Below are positions 37,252 to 46,900 of a stretch of 64,000 bases of DNA, one piece after another. A program made the position numbers and the translations under genes. The stretch is from Baylisascaris procyonis (Eukaryota > Nematoda > Chromadorea > Rhabditida > Ascarididae): contig JAZARR010000174.1 of assembly GCA_037389465.1 (NCBI GenBank), forward strand, positions 124,001-188,000, in the 5' to 3' direction. Position 1 is the stretch's first letter. Each line of letters starts with the position of its first letter. Below the pieces are notes generated by a model that worked only from the letters and a program-made list of their open reading frames with translations, was not told the DNA's origin and did not search any database.

Positions 37252-40200
37252 GTAAGCCGCGACTTTTGTGGTTTTGAAAGGCTGTCCAACACCTCGATCT
37301 GTTGATGCGGAAGTGCGCAAGTAACGCCGTAGTTCCCGATAGAAAATCATCGAGCAGTCTGACGTTTCCGGTGTTCTCCGATTGCTGCTTCCTCAGCTGG
37401 CATTGCTTAAAACGTTCTCGATAGCAGTGTGGGATGGTGGACAGAAGAAGGCGCTAATGAGAATTGGTATCCGCATTCATTTATGAGCAGCTTGCTGGAA
37501 TTAAATGAGTCAGCGAAGGATGCGTTAAGTAGGAAAAAGGCCAACATCGATTTGATGTTTATATGGATACCTATGAGCGCTTTATAAGGGAAGAGATAGG
37601 TGGTTGAACAGGTCGTTTGCAAGACATTTGTTTTCAGAACATGTAAGGGACGAGAATGCGCGGAAAGGTGGCTTCGAAACGCGTCGAGTGTGTTAAATGT
37701 GTTGAGACCTTTTCATTGTTTCGGATGCCTAGTGCTTATAAAATGTTCTCTTAATTCTGCTTTATTTACACGTCAGCGAGTGAAGACGAGATCAGCACAG
37801 TTCACTTTAACGATCTCTTATTATTTATTTATCGTCTGCGGTTGGAAAGTGGTGATCGATCAGCAAAGGCTGCATATATATGCACAGACACACGAACGTT
37901 TATACACACCAAATCGTCATAATGTGCATTGCAAATTTAAATTTAGAAGAAGGACCCGTAAAAATAAATCATTCAGTTTATTACAACTGTATGCAAATTA
38001 TCAGTGAAGGATAAAGGTAACAAGTAAATTTGTGTAAGGAGGAACACCACCACAGTGTGATGGATGTGGAACAACTTGAGTAACAAACACATTTATGTAT
38101 GTTTGTCGCAGGATCATTCAGACCTTTTCTTCCTCGAGCCGAGGTCATTTATTGCTAGTGATACGCGTTTTCTCAACTCCCTCTCCTCTTTTTCGATGAT
38201 TTTTCGATCTTCCGGCTAACAGCTTCTTCTAACAAATGGGGATGACACATCTTCATCCCAACCATCGCTGGATATCGTTTACCATTGAATCGGGAATCCT
38301 TAGCTATTTGTTCACAGCATTTCACAAGAACGGCTCCTTCCATCTAATGAATCGACTGTGATGAGGACTGTCGTGACGCAGACAACTGCAATAAAAGGGC
38401 GAATTAATGCGACAGGATATGATGTAAAACGGGATCGAGTGGATACGCTTTAGGCGGAAATTTCTATTTCTCAGAAGAGGCGTGCTTGCAGTCAAGAGAA
38501 CTCAAGACTCTCTCATATGAAAACGGCGATAGTTTCAGCGTCCAACATTTAAAATTGGTCAAGATTTCCTTCCTCTGCACTCTACTAGGAGGGTTTAGTG
38601 TAATTCACGAAATTCTTTTGGCGGTTTTGTGTTGTACAGCATTTTCAGACCTTTTGAAGGTAAGTTAGACAAAATACAATCATCAAATTTAATGAAACGA
38701 CAAACTATAGAATGGCATCTTCCATATCCTGTCCCATGGACGGAGGAGAAGATTCGCAGAAGTAAAACCACTTATTGCATGATTTCTTTCCAGTACACTT
38801 TCTATGCATTTATAGTTGCTAACTGGTAAAGCATGTAAGTTCATCATTCCTCATTTATTTTAGATCAGTACTGTAGAAAAGTGCTCAAAAATGGATCATG
38901 GTACTACTTTTACTCTCCGTTGAATGACATAAAAAAGGTCGAACTTCTGTATGCATGGAGGTATATACAGTTGAGGAATGACTGGACTGAGATTTGCATG
39001 AAAACATTCTTAAATTTGAGTGGACGAGCGATTACTTCCGCCAACGTTGCCCCTTTTTTAATTTAGTTGAAAGATAACTTCGCTGTGTTATGCCGTCATT
39101 AAGACCATTTATTACAGCATACACGGAAACGATCGACAAATAACTTGCCAGCGACGAAGATTTAAGAAGCGACATCGAAAGGGAAGTTCTTTTACAGTAA
39201 AAATAAACACAACTACGAAGTTTTCAATGCATTTGACTTCTTTTCATGACCCAACGATATCGTTGGTGAAGGCTCTGAAAGGAGCATGCAACTAGCATGC
39301 TGTGAAACAAGAAGGATGCAGAGGCATGTAACTAGCATCCTATCATTAGGATTATAACGAGATAAAGAAAACTTTCATTTTAAAAAATTACTAAACCAAA
39401 ACCCTCATTTCCTTGACCGGGTTCCTTGCATTCCTTTCAGTCGATACACACGTTCTGTATGTCCCTTCCAATAGCTCGTCCACTGATAGGGATGATTAAA
39501 TTTCTAATCATTTTTGTCTCAACGCTTGGAAAACTGACAATTAATTGCTTTGCCATTCACGGTACGAGGCTGGCCAAGGAGAACACGGACAACGTTGTAA
39601 AATGTTTTCTTGCCAACCTTCATCACTGCTTTACTTCGCTGTTTTTGGCAAATCGCAGTGAACATTTTTAAAGTTATCGTGACATTTTGGCTACTTTCAA
39701 AAATGCAAGAAGGGATGCCCGGCGTCGTCGGGAGTCGAAATCTGACCATCGGAGCCATGTGCTGCAGTCTTGCCCATCACTGCACGTAAGCATCTCCAAG
39801 AACACCATCAATAGATATGAATGTAAATTGTGACTTCGTTTATTTTATTGAGCACCTGAGCAGAAATGAAAATGCTACTCTACTTCATGCTGCTCATTCA
39901 TCGTGCCGTCTCCGCTGGCTCACGTTTCACTCAAATCGCGAATGGCCATGCGCTTTCTTAGTAACGTGTGTATGTTCTCCGCGTAATTTGAAGACTTTCA
40001 ATGCCTTCACATCAATCATAGTTATTGGCACATTCCTGCGTTGATAAACATCCGTAGGAAACCACTCCAACAAATGTCACAACGAATAGCTGACACTTGC
40101 TTCATAGTTCATACTCATGACACGGATGCTCTACTTTTTCTTACATCGGTTTTACCCGCTATCAGTGAAAGTCGCGCATATAATGGAACACCTTTCCTAT

Positions 40201-41021
40201 ACACAGTCCCTTTTCTGAAAGCCGCGATATATCACGACGGGAAAGGAATCCGTTGAGCACCTGAGGTTGTCCGTTCCTTTCCATTTTTTATTTCTCGGTC
40301 TGCTTCGCGCGAAGGCACAACTTCTAAATACATGACTGTTACCGCGATATTGCGCCAACAGTAACCGCACCAACCGTCAGAATCAGTGATTTGCGGAAGT
40401 GGCGTAGCATATCAGAAAAATATAACAAGCAGCCGAAAACGACATTTCCCTAGGAAAATCACTATCGACAGAACGAGTCGCCACACGTACTGATTTGTTG
40501 GCTTGTGAACGACAAGAAGTGCAATCAATAATTTATCATCACAAACAATGAAAAAAACAATTTCAACACATAAAACATCGTTCGTCGAAGTTGCTGCCGC
40601 TGATGTCTCGTCGCTTAAATATTCTGGAAAACAACGATTCTTTACGATCTCGTCGTCCTTTAATTGCTAAAGCACTCTTATCTCGGTGCGCACAACAACG
40701 GTTTGTGTCTATACCAGTATAGGCCACATAGCAATCTCGAATTCTTCTAAGGCTTCAATAATCTACCACGTAAACATACAATATATATTATATGCACTTT
40801 ATTATATAAGAACTCGCGACGCGCCACCGCATGAACATCTGAAGGACAATGGTACGGTGTTGATCACATCCCTGTATTAAAATATGGAGATATCAGTATG
40901 TAATAGGGTGCTACGACAATATTTGAATATTACCTCAGTTACTGCATATGTCATATTAAACGAATAAAGATATCAGGGTTGGGCGCAGTGTGCAAGAGCT
41001 GACAAAGGACAGATCGCTTAC
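37252..41021. other. Intergenic; no confident gene
   Basis: This should contain the unresolved 3' exons of Asn-rich genes 1 and 2, which converge on it. At about 39,283-39,301 the short palindrome AGCATGCAACTAGCATGCT occurs, with a similar copy at about 39,318-39,340. A minus frame at 39519-39758 has no identifiable domain. Nothing else stands out. Confidence 0.5.
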
Positions 41022-41471
41022 CGTGTTGATGTTGGTATTCCAGTTGGCGTTGTTGTTCCAGTTGTTGTTTGCGTTGTTATTCCAGCCACTGCCACTCCAG
41101 CTGCTGCTGCTCCAGTTGCCGTTATTCCAATTATTGTTGTTGCTGTTCCAATTGTAGTTGTTGCTCCAGTTACCATTATTCCAGTTACTGCTATTGCTCA
41201 TACTACTCAGATGGCTGTTCAGGTTGTTGAGGTTGTTGTTGAGATTGCTGAGGTTGTTGTTGAGATTGTTGAGGTCGTTGATGTCGTTGCTGATGTTATT
41301 GAAACCACTGATGCTGTTGTTGATATTGTTCAGATTGTTGTTAAGACTACTGAGGTTGTTGCTGAGATGGTTTAAATAGTTGACGTTGTCGCTTAGATTG
41401 TTGAGGATGTTGTCGAAACCGCTCAAGTTGTTGCTGTTGATATTGTTCCACTGGTTGCTACTGAATGCCAT
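41022..41471 (-). CDS. Asn/Leu/Trp-rich low-complexity protein, paralogue 2 (first exon)
   Basis: Starting MAFSSNQWNN at the position equivalent to the other paralogues, 150 codons run to a donor (ACG|GTAAGC) after NTNINT. The N-terminal half has hydrophobic residues (L, I, V, F) every 3 or 4 positions among N, S and D. The C-terminal half alternates W with N/G/S runs, including SSSSWSGSGW. It is less repetitive at DNA level than paralogue 1, suggesting greater age. Past the donor the frame continues 22 codons to a stop with no similarity to the paralogues. An acceptor at about 40,949 (ATATGCAG) would be followed at once by TAA. The next exon is unresolved and function is unknown. Confidence 0.62.
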
Positions 41472-41553
41472 TGCAGCAGATGACAGCGATAACCAGATCG
41501 ACTTCCTTGGGCTATCCTTCGCGGACCGAATATCAGATAGGTGCAATTCATAT

Positions 41554-41580
41554 CTTATATAGTGCAAGCTTAAGCAAATT
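41554..41580 (-). promoter_or_regulatory. Core promoter of Asn-rich gene 2 (TATA box)
   Basis: Minus strand: AGAATTTGCTTAAGC followed by GCACTATATAAG, the TATA box lying 83-90 bases upstream of the ATG at 41471. It matches the elements before paralogues 1 and 3. Confidence 0.7.
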
Positions 41581-43105
41581 CTCAAAAGAAATTTCTGCAT
41601 AGAATGCAAATTAGGTGCTTATGAATAGAATCCATATGTGGGGACTTACAAGAGAATCCAAAGTACGTAGCGACCTCTGCAACATGTCTTCTGAGCGGTT
41701 GCTTTACTTCTTCTGCCTTGCGTAGATCGCCATGCCGCGAAGGTGCAGACCTCTTACAAAAAAGCTCTGCGTATGATTTCAAGTAGCGGAACGTCACTCC
41801 TTTTCGTTACTGATTCCTATTTTGATGGACGTCAGATGATCGTTCCGATATCCCCTTCCCTGCTTTTTCACCTTCTTCTATTTCCTTTATATCATACGTT
41901 ACGCTGTTGCCTGTCGCATTCGTTTCGGCAGCAATGTGCTGCAAATTCCGTTAAAATGCTGCGGTTATCGTCGTTGTTTGCACTCTTCATGCCTACGCGA
42001 TTCATTACATGATATCGTCCCAGTTAGGGATGGAATTCTCTTCCTCATTTTTCTGCCCAATTCATCGATTCCTCCATCAACACAGAAGACCTTTTTCTCC
42101 TTATTTGTGTCGTAGCTCTCACCCTCTTAACTGAAAGGTGTTTTCTTTTGCAACAACACGTCCACAATTTTCGCGCCTCCATAGCAAATGAAGGTTTTAA
42201 CAAATATATATAATGTATCCTTGAAGAAAGTCACTGCGCAAGTGAGAAACATTTCGGCAGTGCCATCCCTTGCAGCGAATCTGCATTCCTGCACCGTTCA
42301 CCTTTAATTTTTAAATCCTGCATCCACTTCATTTTGGAAGATAGAGGCAAACAAATCATTATCATACTCTCGACGACAACACAAGAAGGGCGATAAACCT
42401 CTCCCACAGTCCTCCTTCCCTTTGTATTCGTTCACTAATCGGACCTGACAATCGCCACCTCTTCACCTACAGCGACGTTTATGAACATTCATAAGGGCAT
42501 TCATAGGAACTTATGATGCCATTGAGCAGTATCACCTCTGCAATGAAATTCTCCTGGAAAAGGTAAAAGGTGTTGAAAGCAGTTTTGCATTTTTTCCTCC
42601 AATGCTAAATTATGGCACTGTAGGAGGGCGAACGTGGGGCTGTTATGGTGCGTTTGAAGGAAGTAAAACGATGTCGTTGAATTCAACATGTGAAATGATG
42701 AGTATTGATTTCACCTCTGCAAATACGTGTCGTTTTCGCTTTATAGAAATAAAAAGTCGATCGGTTGTAACTTTCAGGATAATCGGAAATTTTTGGGCTA
42801 TTTAAGTGATTGGCATCTTTTGAGTGAGCTTCATTGACTGTTGATAACTTTGATATTGAATATCCAGGCGGGAAAGATCATCATATGAGTGAGTATATTG
42901 AATGATTTTCTTGTGAAATTTGGACTTAGCCTTTATTGATGAAAACGCTCGCAAAGATAGCTTGCTGGTTTTGTTGCTCAGCAGTGATGTTGCTCTGATA
43001 TGCAACCATCACCTAATTCCAAATTCTGGAACGTATGACCACAACGATATTGGTTGTGAAGTTGTTAGGCGTTTTGAGACAGTCCTTATAAGCCATTTCC
43101 ACGAT
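41581..43105. other. Intergenic; no confident gene
   Basis: Upstream region of Asn-rich gene 2 and left flank of the retrotransposon. Short frames at 41743-42012 (plus) and 42501-42689 (minus) have no recognised relatives. Confidence 0.5.
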
Positions 43106-43110
43106 TATGG
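43106..43110 (+). repeat. 5-bp target-site duplication, left copy
   Basis: TATGG immediately before the left LTR; the same TATGG follows the right LTR at 50584-50588. Five bases is the usual duplication length for LTR retrotransposons. Confidence 0.9.
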
Positions 43111-43869
43111 TGTCGCGAATTATCGCGATGTAGCGATGATTCATGGCGGCATAAAGGATCAAAGAAGGCGCTACTAGACAAAGGCGCCAGTGGAAGTGTG
43201 GAGAGTTAACGCGAAACAATGACGATTCTTAGCAACTCTCACACCTCCAAAAATGATGTACTGTCTCAGTTCCTAACAAAGAATGTGTTATCCAAATGAA
43301 CGAACCGAGTATGCCAACAAAGGGGAGAGCTCAACGATGTGAAAGCGTTCAACAGATTATGAAAGGAGTCGCGAGTTGAGCAGTTGCGCATCGAGTTACG
43401 ATACCGAGTTGCGGAGTGAGTTGCGCATCGAGTTACGATAGCGAGTTGCGGTTACAGTGGCGGCTACCGACAGTTAGACCTGATTCTTCTCTATGTCTTC
43501 GCCCGATTTCGACATTCATTCGTACGCCTCGATATTAGCTCTCCTCGAATTCGATTTATTCACTGACTTCGATATTCTTCCGACGATCGACTTCAAAGCC
43601 TATTAACTAATTTCGATATTTGTTCGCCGATCGATTTCGATACTCACTGATTGGCTATCTCGATATTCTTTCGCTGAGCAATTCGATTCTATCCGACGTC
43701 ACTGCGATTTTCGGTAGCTGATCGGTCCAAATTTCGTCTTCGACAGTAATTTCGATTTCATTCGAAATTCAATACAATTTTCGCCTTACGGTCAGTTGTG
43801 CATTCGTTTAAACCATCAATTATAAAACATTTTCGCTTTGTTTGCCGCTTCCGTTCCGCGTTCGCTACA
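43111..43869 (+). repeat. 5' LTR of the BEL/Pao element
   Basis: A 759-bp direct repeat of 49825-50583 with TG...CA ends. It contains an imperfect internal duplication (GCGCATCGAGTTACGATA, at about 43,386 and 43,424) and an array of TTCGAT(A/T)TT-like motifs over roughly 43,520-43,700. It should carry the element's promoter and RNA processing signals. Confidence 0.96.
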
Positions 43870-43887
43870 TGGTGCATTTGGTACCCA
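43870..43887 (+). other. Primer-binding site region
   Basis: TGGTGCATTTGGTACCCA follows the LTR directly. TGG pairs with a tRNA 3' CCA end, and the first eight bases fit the 3' end of a tRNA ending ATGCACCA, as in nematode glycine tRNA. The match weakens after base eight, so the primer tRNA is uncertain. Confidence 0.5.
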
Positions 43888-43936
43888 CGAATTGAACCCC
43901 ATCGATTGCTAAACAAACGCGACCCTACGAACAAAT

Positions 43937-46900
43937 ATGTCCAAAGCACTTCGCAAAACCATTTCGATTCAGAAGCGCTCTCTCCTTGCGCTTATCCAAG
44001 AAGCAAGGACTTTTACAATTAACCAACCGGATGCCCAACTCCCCTTCGATGATCAAATAGAGGCCCTTGACCAACAAAGGCGCCGACTCCTTAACCACCG
44101 CACCCGAATCGACCAACGCATCACCGCCATCAAACAGCATCATGACAGATGGCTGGCCCTTCTCGAAACAACCTCAACTCCAGCAGACGAAATGGCATTT
44201 TACGAACAAGTAACCAATGATCCCGACAATTTTCTAGAGGTCCTCATGACCGCTTCAGATACTACCGCGGACCTAACTTCACATATCGACTACATCACCG
44301 ATTTGATTGCCGCTGCAACTGCACGCCATACTGCTACCCCACCGTACATTCAACCAGAACGAGCACTCTCTCCCGAACCCACTAACCGAACGCTACACGA
44401 CATACGCTTGCCCAAATTACAGCTGAAGCCCTTTCATGGTGATTTAGCACAATGGCCACAATTCAAAGCCACCTTTCAAACAGCGGTCGGCAATAATCCA
44501 AATATCTCGCCGATCCAAAAGCTTAACTATCTCCTCAACTCACTCGAAGGCGCAGCCGCACGGGCCGTCACAGGATACGCGCTTTTACCCGAAAATTACG
44601 ACATAGTCTGGGACGCCCTTGAACAGCAATTCGGCTCGCACGATGCAATCGTTAATTCTCTCTACACCCAACTTGAAAATCTTCCAAAGGCAGATCGCGA
44701 CATAAAATCAACAGTGGACGAACTCGAGTGCATCCTACGCCAACTCGAGACTCAAGGCGAAGATCTCGAAACACGACTCATTCATCGTACAATCGAGAAG
44801 AAATTGCCACACTGGGTCATATTACACATTCTCGACGAAAAAGAAAAATCTCCACGCTGGTCAGTAGGAACACTACGCGAAACCCTCCGCAAACTCGCAC
44901 TCAAACGGCAGAAAGCGCAACAAATTTCTCGAGATCACGATTCTACTCGCCCAAACCTTAACGTTACACGATCCTTTCATTCACCCACAATACGTCAGCG
45001 ACCCGATCCAACTTCTCAGCGATCCCCTCGCTCTATCCGTACAAATAAGTCACCTTATATTTCTGCATTTCCAGCGTCAACCGACTCACAACGAGCCACA
45101 GCATCAACCCCTCGCTCACTACATTGTGCTTTCTGTGGGGAAGGGCACTGGAGCGACCAGTGCAAGAAATACACAACGGCCCAACAGCGCACACAACGGG
45201 CGATAGCGAAAAAGCTCTGCTTCAATTGTCTACGAGAAGGACATGAAACGAGAAGCTGCTCGAAAAGGAAGGAATGCTTCCACTGCAAGAAGCAAGGGCA
45301 TAGCTCGGCGCTATGCAAAGAACGCGCAACGCCAACACAGCAATTTTCGCCTAGACGCACACGAGTGCAAGCAGCGAATACTGCTCGAGAAGAATCAACC
45401 AGTACTAACGAAGCAAAAGGTGACGAGGAAATAAAGGTAATTGCGACGACAGTAATTCGCAACAAGGATCAAGAAGAAACGAGAGGAGGAGACACGAAAC
45501 TAACGGCATTACTTCTATGCAAGGAGGTATTGGTGTCGGACCCGAATGACCCACGACGCGCAGCAGTAGTTACTGCATTTTTCGACTCAGGGTGTCAAAA
45601 CACCTTTGTGACAAACGAGCTGGTGAAGAAGCTACAGTTACAAGCAAACTCGTCGCAGAAGCTAACGATATGCGGATTCGGAAGCGAGAACCCGACAACG
45701 TACGATTCGAAGCAAGTCAAGCTTAATATTCACCTAATGAATGGCTCAGCGAAGCAAGTAGAAGCGAAATCCATTGAACGAATTACGCAAAAGATTCAAA
45801 CTGTCAACCTAACTCGAGAAGACTTGGACGTTCTCCAGCGCGAAGAAGTAGCGAAGCTGGCACTGCCTACGAAGTGGAAAGCGCCGAGTGTAGTAATCGG
45901 CATCGACTACTACCACCAGTTCTTTACTGGGGTCACGAAACATTTGAATTCGGGCTTCGAATTAATTGAGTCAGAAGTGGGCGCAATGATTGCTGGAAGA
46001 GGACGCCTGGAAAATGCAATCGGCAGTGAGAGAGAGCTATTGGCGAACACAGCTCTAACGGAAACCCCCACGAGCGAAGACATCGACCGCTATTGGAAAT
46101 TGGAACAAATTGGTATCGAGCCAGCAGACGATGTAACGATGGATTCACTCGCGTTGCAACAATTCGCGCGAACCGTGAGACGCGACGAAAATGGACGATA
46201 TTCAGTGAGCTGGCCGTGGAAGACGGCCGAAGTGAGAGTCCCATACAACTTTGGTTTGTGTCTGGGACGACTAAAATCGACCCTCAAAAGGATCAAAGAA
46301 GACGCGGCGCTGTGGGAACAATACGACAGAACATTCAAACAACAGGAAGAAATGAACATAATCGAAAGAGCACCACGAGAACCGACAGGAGCAATTGTAT
46401 CTTACATTCCGCATCAACCCGTAATCACCCCACAAAAGGAAACGACGAAGCTGCGAGTAGTTTTTGACGCAAGTGCGACCGATAGGAAAGGAGATTCGCT
46501 TAACAGCAATCTCCTGCGAGGTCCCGTTCTCCTCCAAAATCTTTGCGGGATACTGCTGCGATTTAGGGCAAACCGATACGTGATCACTGCCGACGTGGAA
46601 AAGGCGTTTCTGCAAGTAGGCCTGAACGAACAAGACCGCGACGCGACAAGATTCCTGTGGGTAAAGGACGCAAATCTACCCGCCGAAGGAAAGAACCTAA
46701 TAACGTACCGCTTTTGCCGCGTTCCCTTCGGACTAATTTCGAGTCCGTTTCTCCTCGCAGCCACGCTAGAGAAACACCTACGAACCGAAGAGTCCGAAAC
46801 CGCACGGGAAATACTGAGGAATCTCTACGTGGACAATGTCCTATTGAATGCCAAATCCACAGAAGAAACCGAGCACTTATACTGGGAGACCAAAGCATTA

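Noticed and set aside
36775..37350. 191-codon minus-strand frame rich in Val/Ile opposite Asn-rich gene 1
   Set aside because: It is the complement of AAC/AAT/TTG-type repeats; codon content mirrors the sense strand, and it lacks the shared promoter and MAF start.
41158..41562. Plus-strand Leu-rich frames opposite Asn-rich gene 2
   Set aside because: Shadow frames of the low-complexity coding sequence.
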